The notes under the pieces were generated by a model that searched no databases, had not been told where the DNA came from, and saw nothing but the letters and a program-made list of their open reading frames with translations. The translations under genes and the position numbers were made by a program. A stretch of DNA of 64,000 nucleotides from Anarhynchus alexandrinus (Eukaryota; Chordata; Aves; Charadriiformes; Charadriidae), in NCBI GenBank assembly GCA_008711295.1, contig VUYV01000158.1:1485660-1549659 (forward strand). The letters are read 5' to 3'. Positions 48,395-60,605 of the stretch are shown here, in pieces. Positions within the stretch are counted from its first letter, which is position 1; each line of letters opens with the position of its first letter.

Positions 48395-51300
48395 TTACCT
48401 CTTGAACTGTGTTTGTGCTTTCAGCTGGGGATTACTTTCAATCATCTGCCACTTTTCAGTAGAATTTCTTGAAGGAATGGTTCCCCATGATAGGTGTGTC
48501 CATCCTCTTCAATAACTACCTATCTTAGATGTTTATCTTACCAGACCTAAATCTGACTGCTTTTTTGTTGTCATTTATTTTCTTGGCATCTGACTGTTTC
48601 CTCAGGTGCACAAAGCGAGTGGCAGGATGGAAACCCATAAGGTCCATCCACACTGCTGCTTTGTTCAAGTACTGCAGTTTCCCTGCCTTCCATTGCCCTC
48701 CAACACAATTTCTTCTGCAAGAGACACGCCATCTCTTTCTAGTCATCTTTGGAGTCCTGTTTTACTGGGCTGCCCACTGATGCTTAAGAACTGTAATTAT
48801 TTCCATCATAATGTGTATACGTATTTTCATTCTTTTTTTTAATTCTAGAAAAAAGAAACCCCATCCTGCAGAACCAGGTAGCACGCTGGCCAGAAAGCCT
48901 GTTTTTCTGTGTTCCTTTTTTCTTGTTTGTTTTTTTTTTTTTTTTTCTATTATACTTTCATGACTGTTTGTGATTCATTCTAGGAAAATGCTAGAATTCC
49001 ATTTAAAAGTTTCTAGAATAAATGCATTTTTTTATCATTTACCTTTATAAATTTATAAGAAGTGCAGTGAGGAAGGTTGGAAGGACAGAAGCTCTGATTT
49101 TTGTAAGTAATCATATGATTGCATTAAGGATTCAGTTTTATTTTCCTGATAAATGGTGCCACAGTGCATCTGGATCATAAAATGACAGCTTGTCTGTATG
49201 TGATGTGTGTATTTCCATGGACACAGAGTGCTTAATCCCTAACTGATACAAACCTTAAACGAAACCCTCAGTCTTGGAGACTAGAAAAGAATATCTGAGA
49301 ATGTGAGCAGAAAGCTTATGAGGGTAAAATGAAACTCTGCGTTTTGTCCTTTCTCTTAGATATGTTTTTCAAACATGCTTACATACAAACCAGCAAGCAA
49401 AAATTTAGCGTGCAGGACTTGGTAATCTGCTTCTAATTGAAGCTTTCTGTCAGTATAATTAACGTTTGGGAGATTCATGTACCTTCTGCTTTTGTGAATG
49501 TACTGTAACTTTCCCTGACAGTAAATAGTGGCTGTAAGGCTGTTGTGCTGATCCAGAGTCTTCTAGTGAGATGCTCACAGCTGCAAGAATAGTGGTAGTG
49601 AAACTGAGACTTTTAAAGATGCTGCTACCTTCCAGTTGGCCAGTTGATATAACTCTTGTTTGGGAAAATTAGCAGTATTTTCATCAAACTTTGTGGTGAG
49701 TAGGGCTCTTCTTAGTTTGTCTAGTAAGTGTCTTACTTTGTGATGAAATTTATTTTTCTTGGTCTAAGTTGAGGTGAATTTTTTTAACAGTTATGTATAG
49801 AGTCAGAAAGCGTGGAAGTTAAGACTTCCAGCTCAGAAGTAAAACCTCCAATATTGAAGATACTTCTGCGTTTATTTGCCAGCAAAGGTAATATAGAGTA
49901 ATAGTTACCATAATAACACTGTGTGAGGTATGAACTTATTTACATTAATTGTCGGAAGCCTGCCTTCTGATTTTTCTGGATTTCTTTAATTTGATTCTTC
50001 CATCTTTTCAGTGGTTTAATGCTGAATAAGTGAGCAGATTACAGCTTAGTTTTATTGTTGTTTTTAATGAAAACATATCTGTCTACAGGAGTAGAAACTG
50101 CCGGAATTAGTGGATATGGCACCTTCCTAACAAAACTCCACTAATTAATGTTTCTGAAAATCATGTTCTCTAAATTGACTACACCTTCTAATTTCTTTGA
50201 TGTGAGCTTTTTACCTGAAAGCTATAGAGGTGTGAGAGCAGTGACTCAGAACCTTCTGCCTGTGAAAATCTAGGGTCTGCATTAAACAGACTGATTTTTT
50301 TTTTTTTTCTTTTTTCATAATATCCATTGGTAAATATTTCCTTGTTTCTGGTTATGTGTATGGTTGATATCTCCTGTACTTTTCTTCTGCTTTGTTAAAT
50401 AATCTTATTCTCTCTCAGGATCTGTGCTCTGTTTGGCTGAGGAAAGCATTCATATCTCTTTCGGCACAGAAAGTATATTTTATTTATTTGAGTAGCTAGA
50501 TTCTTCCAGCTGCTTAGTTTCAGTTTCCTGACTTCAGTTTCTCCCCAGTGACAGCGATTAAGGTAACGCCTTATCAAAGCATCAAGTTATCAAACGCTTA
50601 ATCGTCTGCTGCTGAGTTTCCATATCAGCTTATTTCTTTGTCAAGAAATCCTACATTTTTAAAGACCTTAGTTTGGATTATGGAAACCTCAGGGTAGACT
50701 CGAGTGAGGTTTCAAGGTTTAAATCGGTGCCTTTGGGATTGTTAGAATAAGAAGTCCGGTCATTCATTCACAGATCCTTCCGAAATAGGTTTGGCTTCTC
50801 TTCCTTGAGATGTGTATTTTTGTAAGTACTAAAACTTTGATTTCATACTCAGCAAGAGAATGAAAGAGAGGAAGAACATAGCAAGTGAGGATGAAATCTC
50901 TTTTTAGAAAGAAAGCCTAAAGACTTGTTGATACTGGACAGCGAAGCAGGAAATGACGTGGCTCATAAAAGGCTCCAGCTTGTTGGATAAAGGCTCAAAC
51001 TCAGGATGTAGTCTATAAATACAAAACAGTTTCATAAAAATATTTTTCAAGTGCATTTGAGTGCCTCAGAGAAGCTGACTGATAACTGTGCAGCTACTTT
51101 AATATATATATATTTGTGCACATGCATACACTCATACCATACTTTAAACATGAATATATTCAACTCAGTGATATGTATTTCCTGTAGGAGAGTGGTACCA
51201 TTACCAGCACCAGATGTAAATTTGGGAGCTACAACCTGTATTCTTTGCAGACTCTAAACCAGCAACTTAGTGGAGAAGCAGAAAGCAAGGGACCCCAATT

Positions 51301-52063
51301 TCAATAGGGCAGAAGGGGAGGAATTTGTGAAGCTGAATATCTTCCTGCACAAAAAGACAGAAACTTTTTCTTCTGCAGTATTTTGTCACAAGTTTTTCTT
51401 TTTAAGCAGCACATCTATCAGCCTTCTAGGGATTTTGGGGGTGATTTCTGTCCTGACCAGTTGATAGCTGTAAAAATTGTCACTCAATTTGGAGATAAAA
51501 TTGCTTGTACTTGAACTTGCAAAAACTTGGCAAGTTGGCCAAGAAACATGGCTGGAACATTCTTACTAGCTGCAATTAATGGTCATGTTCCCTTTTTTCC
51601 CCTCTGACTTGTTGAATATGAACTTACAGGGATCTTAAACTATGAGCTGCTGCCATCCTTTTCCTTGCAAAGTTGTTTTAGTTATGAGACTGTAACGACT
51701 GTCAGTTCGGAATTACTGCTTAAATTACAGTAATTTGGAATATCAGAATAATTTGTAATAATACAAGAGTGTGTTTTTGGTTGGTAACCTGTTGTTGGGC
51801 TGTTGTTGTACTAACCAAGGCAAAGTTGGAAAACTTTTTTTTCCTCCCATGTTTTTAAAATGCTGTTTATTCTTTTTTCTTCTTTCACCAAATACCAGAA
51901 TATCAGCAGTCCCGTAATAACTGAGTAGCTGTAATGCTATGCCACTCTGAATATGCTTATGCCTTCATCTTTCTCTTGTTATTTTTTCTGATTTATTAAT
52001 GCTTATATGAAGGTGCCCATCTGTCTTGGAAATCCCTCCATGGTTGCTCATTTCTGTTGTACC
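48395..52063. other. AT-rich intron-like stretch
   Basis: No gene or transposon is recognised. Contains long T runs (48930-48946; 50295-50308) and a short TA repeat near 51103. Confidence 0.4.
48930..48946. repeat. T17 run
   Basis: Homopolymer in a T-rich context. Confidence 0.9.
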
Positions 52064-52227
52064 AATCATAGAATGGTTTAGGTTGGAAGGGATCTTAACA
52101 ATCATCGAGTTCCACCCCCCCTGCCATAGGCAGGGACACCTTCCACTATACCCGATTGTTCAAAGCCCCATCCAGCCTGGCCTTGAACACCTCCAGGGAT
52201 GGGGCATCCACAACTTCCCTGGGCAAG
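52064..52227 (-). mobile_element. CR1 LINE, 5'-truncated 3' end
   Basis: Starts aatcatagaatggtttaggt, then 'atcatcgagttccacccccc', 'caaagccccatccagcctgg' and 'gatggggcatccacaacttc', ending at ctgggcaa. Minus-strand copy of the same subfamily as those at 3.2, 6.7, 9.5 and 39.9 kb, retaining one octamer unit. Confidence 0.95.
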
Positions 52228-53413
52228 AGAATGTGTGAATTAATGGGCTTCTCTAATGCCAAGACCCAAGCTCGGGCAGGTTCCCCAAAGATTAGGGAGG
52301 GGGAAACCCAAAGTAATTGATAGCTGACAAACATTGCTGCTCATTTGGTGTGTTAACTGTGTGAGACAACTGTTTTCTCGAATTTGTGCTTAAACAATTT
52401 CTGCACATATTTTTGAGATCTTTTTTTTAAAGGAACCCTGTGTTTCATCACACGGTTTGTAACCTGATTGCAGTCCTGTTTGTAGAGTGAATAACTGATT
52501 AGAAAATTAAAATCATTTGAAACTGCTCAGAAACATTTGCTTAAAAGAAGCTGCTGTGCCATCTGTGTGTGCCAGTAAGGGTGCTTGAGCACATACTGTC
52601 AAATAAAACCAAACCCCAGAAATCTCAGGTACCCGAGTACTTTTCTTTTTACAGTATTATGACTAGAGCTGATCTTACATCAGGTAACATGTTGAGAAAA
52701 AGAAATAAATCTGAACAGGGATGTAGGTCACATCTTGTAACCTACTAAATTCCGTATGGCTGTTTTGCATGTAAGAAGCAGTGGTGAATCGCACTCATTT
52801 CAGGAAGGCGGTTGCGGTGTTATCCTTCCCTTCCGATGGTGGAGTTCAAGGATTTTTATTTTGAATTTTTCGGAGCAAAAGACAGTGTTCCGGAGTGCAT
52901 ATTTAACAAGGGCTGCTTTGTCAGCTGGGTGGAGGTGGTGCACAGGGAGGTAAGGTGGTTTGCAGGCTGGATTTCTTGCCTGCAGTGAGTGGCACAGCAC
53001 TCTGTGACTCCCCTGAGAAGATGATGTCTCACCACTTGTGTTCTATGCTGTGAAGCATTCCCGAAGCATGTCTCTGAGCAGTTTCAGTATGGGGAAAATC
53101 ATGACAGGAGGGACACTCAGAACTGATACCTGTAGGTCACCTGTTAAATATCAGAGCTTGGAGATTATGCTGTTAGGACTAGCAATATAAGCACTAGAGA
53201 ACATCTAAGCTGACCGAGTGCTTGTTCAGTATCGCTAACCACCTCTGGGCAGCCTTTCGGTGTCCAAAAGAAGACATACCTTTCTGATTTCTGAAATTTA
53301 GGTTGTTTAAGTGGAAAGATTCGATGTAAAAAGATGCTTGTTGCTTGTCCTAAAACTGTGGCTTTGACACACGATGATGAAGCTAAATGCCTTCCCTGTT
53401 GCTGTGTCTCCAG

Positions 53414-53547
53414 GCATTGCTGCAAGGAGCCTCTGGGAGCTTCAGGGTGAAGAGATCTGCCTCCATCTGGAGACCTCTGCTAAAGGTGAAGTCGACCTCC
53501 AAACACGCCAAGCAGCCGTAGCAGGAGCTCAGAAATCTTACAGCAAG
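53414..53547 (+). CDS. Candidate exon with alternative donors
   Basis: Strong acceptor (ccctgttgctgtgtctccag) and donor (CAGCAAG|gtaaag) give 134 bp open in one frame (phase 1 in, phase 0 out), about 44 codons including CLHLETSAKGEVDL. An internal donor, CTAAAG|gtgaag after 53485, would give a 72-bp version that keeps phase and is also open in phase 0. Composition is less AT-rich than its surroundings. No family can be assigned. The ETSAK string occurs in small GTPases, but nothing else here fits that fold. Confidence 0.28.
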
Positions 53548-53857
53548 GTAAAGATATGAATTTTCAAGCAAACTGAAGTAGCTGATAAAATTTTCAGAAT
53601 AAGGATTTCTTTTCTTTCTAAGTAAACACACAAATGCATCTCTGAGCTTTCTCCTTCTTTTGTGTGTATTGCTGCTAGCTACCTGGTACAAATGTTGTCA
53701 TAGCAAATGCTGGGAGAGGGGGGGAAAAACAACATAGTGCATTGTAGGTTAGAGGCAGAAGTAATTCCTTATAATATTAGTAGAAAGATATATCCGCAGT
53801 CCTTTGTTGACAAGGGAACAGGCTGTTTCAGAGCTCTACAGCATGCTCTGTTTTTAG

Positions 53858-53958
53858 AAGCGTATCCCACTTTAATTGCCGCATTCAGAGCTCGCTTCGA
53901 GTGGCCACAAAAATATGGAAACACTCTCGGATGTCTTCAGCGACGGGAGGAGAATGAG
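53858..53958 (+). CDS. Candidate exon
   Basis: Acceptor tgctctgtttttag and a weak donor (AATGAG|gtttgc) bound 101 bp open in phase 1 to phase 0, with a balanced amino-acid composition (AYPTLIAAFRARFEW, then basic and acidic residues). It lies 310 bp after the previous candidate. It joins in frame only to the 72-bp version of that exon, read in phase 1. Function is unknown. Confidence 0.22.
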
Positions 53959-56890
53959 GTTTGCATATGATGAATTTCTGTTTACCAGCCTATAATTATT
54001 TCTTAGTATGGTCATCCAGAAACTCGTTCTTGCTTGTAAAGGGCAAATGCTGATGGATGAAAAAGAAATGTGACCCCAAGAACTTTGTTGAACCTATCAG
54101 TGCTACAGACCCAGGCACTTGGGGAGACTTGACTATGCTATGGTTTTGTTAGTTAGCCAGGATTTCAAATGTAGTGATGATATATGCAGAATCTTTCCTT
54201 CATACTGACAAGATTAATTGAATTTTGTGTAAAGAGTTGGCTGAAAAAAGTGAATAGTAGTGGAAATGTTTTCCATGGATTTCTTCAAGATTAAATGTAG
54301 GTCTTTCTAAAGGTCTGCCAACTTCTGCATTTTTTAAAATAGCTGTTGCAAGGTGTTAACTTAATTGTTGGAAGGTTCCTTAGATAAATATTCCTTGTTT
54401 TGTTAGAAAAGAATTGCAGATTTTTCTTGTTAATCCTTTATTGATCTTTCTAATTTAGACTGAAATTAGGGCTCCAAAGTTCATTGTCCTAACATCAGTA
54501 GAGTAAAATCAAAATCGGCATGAGTCTTCCCATGAGCACGGTCAGCGTTTCACCCCCATGACCCTCCCTTATGGTTTATTGTACGTGCCTGGGAGTGAGA
54601 CCACCAAGCGCGGTTAGGCCCGCTTATCCCTTTCTCTCTGCTTCTCGCTTTTCTGAATGCAGTTTCAACTGTGTTTCTCCAGTCCACCAGCAAGGTTGGC
54701 TTGGACAACTAAGGATATTGTATTGAAACCTTGGCAAAGCAGAAAACCTGATGATGCTTATACAGTGTTTTCAATCTGGAGGAAAAAAAACCAATCCAGA
54801 AATACTGCTCTCCTTACTTTTTCCCTCAGTTACATTTACCTTAGGAGTACATGAAGCAATATAAGTTGAGATAACCATGTGTTAAAAAAAATAGAGTATT
54901 TCTTTTGAATGTTATTTAAAAAGTGCAATTTTACACATTGAGGGAGTAAAGACTTCACAAAAGATATTTGCATAATCCCATGGGGTGCATGTGTGTACCG
55001 AAGTGGGGTGGCCGTGGTTAGCGTTCATCTATGAAGTGTTAAGGTACTGTCAGATTTTGGCGATGCACAGTGTCCAGGATTGAAATGCAGCCTTGAACGC
55101 TGTCACTACTTCCAGCAAGGCAGTTTGTTCTGTGCCTTTCTCTCTCTTGTTTCCCTTTGTTGGAGGGGTGTGTTGCTAACCAGAAACACATGATATCAGA
55201 CAGCCAAATGTTCTGGTGAAAATCAAGGGCACTTCAGAGCTGTGAAGATTTTATATTTGCCCTAGATTCTTTTTTTCATTGATGCAGCTGTAACTGTTGT
55301 TGTAAATTATATGAATAATTGATCAAGGAGTTCTTGTTACCTCAAGTAATGTTATGCTTATTGCTTCTCAGAACTGTGCTGCTCTTTGTTGTACTACGGC
55401 AGTGCTCATACTCTGCTCTGTGTGTGTGGCTTTTATTCCCTTAAAGTTTTCTTCTGCTCCCACCCCCTTCGCTCTCCCCCCCTCCTCTCTTCCCCACAAG
55501 AGCATGTTGGTTTTGCTTCAGTGTATTCTATGATTTAACTGAAAAGCAGGGTCTTTTTTTAATCTACAGCAACACATTTAAAAAAAAACCCAACAAAAAA
55601 CCCCAACTCCACAGCCCTGGGAACTGTGCAGCATATACATCTGGTTTCACATAAGCTTGAATTGCTGGCTTTACAAACATGAAACATGTAGTCCTTGCCG
55701 CAGAGTTAGCTAAAGTGTTCCGTAACTTGAGACCGTATTCGAAATAAAAACAAAATTGTATAGCTTCTTTACCATACTAATGGAAAACATTTAATTTTCT
55801 TCTTCAAGCCAACCAAAAGAATGACGCAATGCTGCCCAAGCAGATTTACGGTGCCTCTCTTCCGTAGAAATCAATACAGCTTGAAGGTGCTGCGATGGGA
55901 ACTGGCTAGTTGACTGCAATCCAGCTGCGTTCAAATGTAAACTGCTGTACCGCAAACCAAAACTGATGATTTTGATTTGTTCGGGCATCGCTGTATCTCT
56001 GAGATACTATGCTGTTGGATTTTATTCATGGCTTTTCTCTGCTTCATTGCCATTGATACTAGATTGGAATTTCAAAATAGCAAGTTCAGTCTGCTTATGA
56101 TTTTTATTCTGAAATTGTTCAGTTATTTTCTGCATTTCCTGAATTAAAATACTTAGCTCTGTGGTAGTGAAATAAGCAAAAGCAGCTCTATGTACATACC
56201 ATGTGTGACTTTCAGAGGAGTCTTTTTTTTTTTTTCTCCTCAAAACCAAACAAACAAAAAAAGCAAAACCAAAAAACAGGCCTTCATTCAATGGGAGTGT
56301 TAAGGGCTAGCATAATAACTTTCCACTTTGTACAGAAGAAGCTCTGAACAATAAATGTTCTTCCATTTTTTTCCTGCTAGAAGAGGTAAAATGCAACAGT
56401 GTTGTTTTGGCTCAGTCAAAAAAAGGTTCTTAAAGTAGAACTGTATTTTTTCTGAAGAAGTGAAACGAACAGTGCTGATTTTCATAGTACACTAACTTTT
56501 ATGCCTTTGTTTCCTTTCCTATTCCCCTCTGCCCCCACAAATCACTTTGACTTTATTTAAACTCTCTACTATAAGAGGCTGTTTCTCTTCTTATTTTCTT
56601 CCTTCATGGGATTTCTGTCTTGCTTAAGTGCTTTACTTCTGGCAGAAATTCTTTTCTAAAATAGCCCTTAGGACGGGGTTCCTGACACTGCTTTTCTCCC
56701 CGAATGCTGTATTTCCTTGGGAAGTGTGGTGGTCTGTGTGCTGGTTGTGCTAACTTCTACCAGAAGGAAAATCATGACTTGGTATTTGCCCACCAGCTTG
56801 CTAGAAGTAGCTTTTCATCTTTTTTCAAAAAGAGAATTTCTACCTCGGTTTCTGAAGTAACTTTTATCTAGGCTTCTTTAGTTTCTAACC

Positions 56891-57401
56891 ATCTGGGGTG
56901 CATCGAGAAGAGTGTGGCCAGCAGGTCGAGGGAGGTTATCCTCCCCCTCTACTCCTCCCTGGTGAGGCCACATCTGGAGTACTGTGTCCAGTTCTGGGCT
57001 CCCCGGTTCAAGAAGGACAGGGAACTACTGGAGAGGGTACAGCAAAGGGCTATGAAGATGATTAGGGGACTGGAGCATCTTTCTTATGAGGAAAGGCTGA
57101 GGGACTTGGGTCTTTTTAGTCTGGAGAAGAGAAGACCGATGGGGGATCTTATCAATGCTTATAAATACTTAAAGGGAGGGTGCCAGGGGGATGGGAACAG
57201 TCTTTTCAGTGGTGCCCAGTGAGGACAAGAGGTAACGGGCACAAACTTGAATGTAGTAAGTTCCATCTTAACATGAGGAGGGACTTCTTTACTTTGAGGA
57301 TGGCAGAGCACTGGAACAGGCTGCCCAGAGAGGTGGTGGAGTCTCCCACTCTGGAGACATTCAAAACCTGCCTGGACACTGTCCTGTGCAACCTGCTGTA
57401 G
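56891..57401 (+). pseudogene. CR1 ORF2 C-terminal fragment, frameshifted
   Basis: The translated sequence is the C-terminal part of the non-LTR retrotransposon polymerase ORF. The first part reads in one frame to a stop just after 57222 (motifs [17 protein letters not shown] and [11 protein letters not shown]). The remainder continues in a different frame (from about 57180) through RGNGHKL, the FHLNMRRDFFTLR block and HWNRLPREVV to the natural terminal stop at 57399-57401. A small indel near 57180-57222 therefore breaks the frame. The catalytic domains lie upstream and are absent, so the copy is dead. In intact elements the enzyme copies CR1 RNA at the target site. Confidence 0.93.
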
Positions 57402-57482
57402 GTGACCCTGCTCTGGCGGGGGGGTTGGACTACATGATCTCCAGAGGTCCCTTCCAACCCCTATCATTCTGTGATTCTCTGA
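56891..57482 (+). mobile_element. CR1 LINE, about 590 bp of the 3' end
   Basis: Longest CR1 copy in the window. It includes the 'ggccacatctggagtactgt', 'aaaggctgagggacttgggt' and 'gcactggaacaggctgccca' blocks, and the 3' run 'ggttggactacatgatctcc' to ttctgtgattctctgat. Plus strand, second subfamily (as at 18.6 and 37.2 kb). It carries the end of ORF2, entered separately. Confidence 0.97.
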
Positions 57483-60169
57483 TTTTTCTCTCCCATATAC
57501 TTAGCAATCTCATGGTGAATAAATAGCTTGAGAAGATGTAGAGGAATTGAGGTCCTTTTTGCAGGGGTAGCTCAGGATGCAGTGGGTTAGCAAAGAGGAA
57601 GATGGGGATTTGAGTTGTAAGGGAGTCTGGGGTTGAAGGGATTTTGGACTGTTTTTTCTTGAGAGGGTGGAGAAGGTAATAATGAGTACAATTAAGACGG
57701 AGAGCAGTGGTGTTGATAGCTGCATTGTTTTCTTTGAAAAGGTTACCATGTGAGACTTGATAGAGAAGTATGTGAATCCAAATTACAAATATTAATGATT
57801 TTGCTTATCTGGAGGAAAACAGGGAAAACATCATATTTAACACACCCAATTTCAGTACAATTTCAAATATTCTTTAAAATAATTTTGGAAATTTTCAAGC
57901 TACTGAATAGTTTTATTCATAGTATAAATACTGAATTTTTAAGATGTATGGAATGTATGTTCTGCTACAAAATCTTTTTTGGTAGCAGTGTGGGAGAGCA
58001 TACAGTGTCAGTGTGATTATTATGGGCATTTTATGTCCAGTAGCTGCTAACATAGACGTAATAGAGATTTCGGATATTAGATACCGCCAAGAAATTATGA
58101 ACAGTTTATGTTTATTTTCTGAAATGCTTCCTGAAGATGGACAAAATGCCTCAACATTAATGTCACGTAGTCACAGTGACAAATCTGCATCTTTAGTGTT
58201 TGTACAGCTATAAATTCCTCTCAGAGGAGGTACCAGAGGTACCGTACCCCAATGCTCTTTCAAGGAAGGGTGTTACAAGGAACAACACAAATCTTTAGAA
58301 GAGAGAAGCATATTCTCCACACACACCCCCTTTTTTTTTAAGATTTTGTCCAATATTCAACCATTTCCACTCAGACTATCTATCCAGAACTGAAATGCAG
58401 CTAACGTCCACAAACAGGTTGACGCATTTTGGCAATATATTTAGCCCGTAGGTTTTCAGTTTGACTGTTGCAAAATTCTTGTTAGCGTGAAAGGTCTATC
58501 ATTTAGTTTTCCTTTTGCCTTTTTCCCTACACTAGCACTGGCAGTCCAGGCTGGAGTATGCCATAAACACTTTTAAAGCTACACTTTGAATAAAGCTTAC
58601 ATTTACTACAGCATATTTGCTTTGCGCGGTTACAATACTACCACTGTATTCCTGTATAAACACTGTAATGAAGTTGTTAAGAAGAAAAGAAACGCTTATA
58701 GCATTTGCACTAAAGTTCATGGAGCATGAGATAGCTACGCTTAGGATGCTGGTACTTTGAAGGGATTACAAAAAGCTTCTCAGAAATAAATAAATACAAA
58801 TAACATTCACAGACTACCAAAACAGTATGTAGGTGATGAGAAGAAAGGCACTAATTATTACGTAGAGAATAATCTGAGTTGAAATGCCACAGTGGAAGCC
58901 ACTTTATGATCTGACCTTCCTACATATGAATTGAAAAGTGGGAAAAAGTACAGGGTATGACCTAAAAATGGTAGTCTTGAAGCTTCTTTGGGTATGTTGT
59001 GTCTTATTTTTATCTAGCCTGAAATGTAATTTTTCCCCTTGAGTCAAACCTGAATAAACTGTTTTGACTGTTCATGTTGTCCTTATGGTTCCAGCTCTGC
59101 CAAACATAGCTATTGCTACTTTATTTTAAGAATGACTCTTACTTGGAGTTTGAGTCCTGCTGGAAACAGAATGCTGTCAGAAGCATGCAGTCTTGCTGTT
59201 AAGAAATTTAAATAAGATAAGGCTAATCCTATTGTATGCCTCCACTTTAGGAGTGAGTGTAGCAACTTCCCTTTCCTAGCTATGGCACCGTACCCTTGGC
59301 TGCGTGCCTTGGAGGATTTCTCCCCCCATTTTTTTTCCTGAGTTGTTGACTTGGTTAGAAATTAATATTCATAATGTTTCACACAGTTGTGGATCATGGC
59401 ACTATACTGTGGCACTTTCCAGACTTTCAGGAAAATGAAAGAAAGCTTTTCATTTCTATGGGTAAAAGAAGGTGACCGAAAGTAAGTGTACCTATTAAGT
59501 CGCTCTGGTTATTTTGGCAAATTTAGGGGGTGGTTTATGCAGGATGTTTAATTTTAAACTTTTTTTTGTATCAGTAGAGATACAGTAAGAATTAGGATGC
59601 TGAATACTTGTGAGCTTTTGCTCAGGTAATTTACAGTTTCAGAAGCAGAAATTCTGTGCACATAAGAATTTTTGAATTGTCATTTTAGATTGGTACTGAA
59701 CCAAACTTCATTATCCTGCCTTCAGGAAGAGCTAGTATTGGCTATTTCAAAAAAAAACAAATGTAAGAATTCTCCTACAGGTGTAGGACAACAATCTACT
59801 CCGAATATTTGGTTTTACCTTGATCTTTTCCATTTAGAGATTAAACTGCAAACTGCCTTCAGAATGAGGTTATTTTTTGAGTTGTGTAAACCAGCCTTAG
59901 GTTTCTTAAAACTTGCAGCATAATAGAAGATTTGCAGGGAATTAGGGTATTAAAGTGTATATTCTTGAAGTAAGTTTGTTTTGAAAAGGCACACTTTTCA
60001 GACTCTCCTAAAAATGAGTAACTTCTGTAAATAACAATGGATCCTAAGCAATGGTTGCATGCATGTAAGTTAGTAGTTAGCTGCTGGTCTCTTTTCCTTT
60101 CTTCTACAGAATCTGAAACTTTTATAAGACCAGATAGTTATCAGTGGGTTTTGACTCACAGGGAAGAAG
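57483..60169. other. AT-rich intron-like stretch
   Basis: Purine-rich plus strand at 57540-57730. A T-rich run lies at 58329-58339. No exon or transposon is recognised. At 60101-60109 an excellent acceptor (ttttcctttcttctacag) lies just before the MIR, without a donor. Confidence 0.4.
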
Positions 60170-60318
60170 ATCTAGATTAAGAGCAGAAACTTTTTGTTCT
60201 TCGATCAGGAGCTGACTTGCTGTGTGGCCTCGGGCAAGTCCTCTTCACTTCCTTGCACCAGTTTACCATTTTATCCTCTGTTGTCGCCACCACCATAAAG
60301 TTCTTTGTAAGCTTTGGA
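60170..60318 (+). mobile_element. Ancient MIR SINE remnant
   Basis: Contains the MIR core in order: a gattaagagcagaaac start (compare tggttaagagcac), then 'tgacttgctgtgtggcctcg', ggcaagtcctcttcactt, and 'ccttgcaccagtttaccatt' (compare 'cctcagtttcctcatctgta'). MIRs are tRNA-derived SINEs that spread before amniote lineages split and are rare but real in birds. The edges are approximate. Confidence 0.72.
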
Positions 60319-60590
60319 GTCAATCGAAATTGTTTATTATTCTGAGTGGACTCAAATTCATTTGCTATGCAGTTCCTCATATGGCAATGTAAAATGCGGT
60401 AGAAATATGTAGTTTAGCCCAGAAAGAACTTCAACAAAATAAAATCACCCTGTGCAACATGTGTTACAGTAATGTGGATTTGAAGAAAACAGAGTTTTAT
60501 TTTAGGGTACCAGTCTGTATAAAGATTGCGAGGGGGGATAAAGCTATATAGTTAAAAATGGGAATGCTATGACCATTATAGTTAAAATAA

Positions 60591-60605
60591 GGGGAAGGGG
60601 GGGGG
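60591..60605 (+). repeat. G-run tract
   Basis: Four Gs, AA, then nine Gs. Possible G-quadruplex former; short. Confidence 0.6.

Larger units (their letters stand above)
52228..56890. other. Intron-like stretch with two candidate exons
   Basis: AT-rich, with A/C-interrupted tracts near 55578 and a T12 run at 56224. The segment 53.3-54.0 kb is the most exon-like part (see separate entries). No other gene or transposon is recognised. Confidence 0.35.

Noticed and set aside
53440..53500. ETSAK string suggesting a Rab/Ras GTPase exon
   Set aside because: The motif alone is five residues. The upstream residues do not resemble the NKxD-to-SAK segment, and the residues after it do not fit the final helix.
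57159..57467. 102-codon minus-strand open frame
   Set aside because: Antisense to the CR1 ORF2 remnant.
60110..60180. Possible terminal coding exon (22 codons then TAA) after an excellent acceptor
   Set aside because: The end of the frame runs into the MIR SINE, there is no matching upstream exon phase, and no polyA context was identified. Kept only as a splice-site curiosity.
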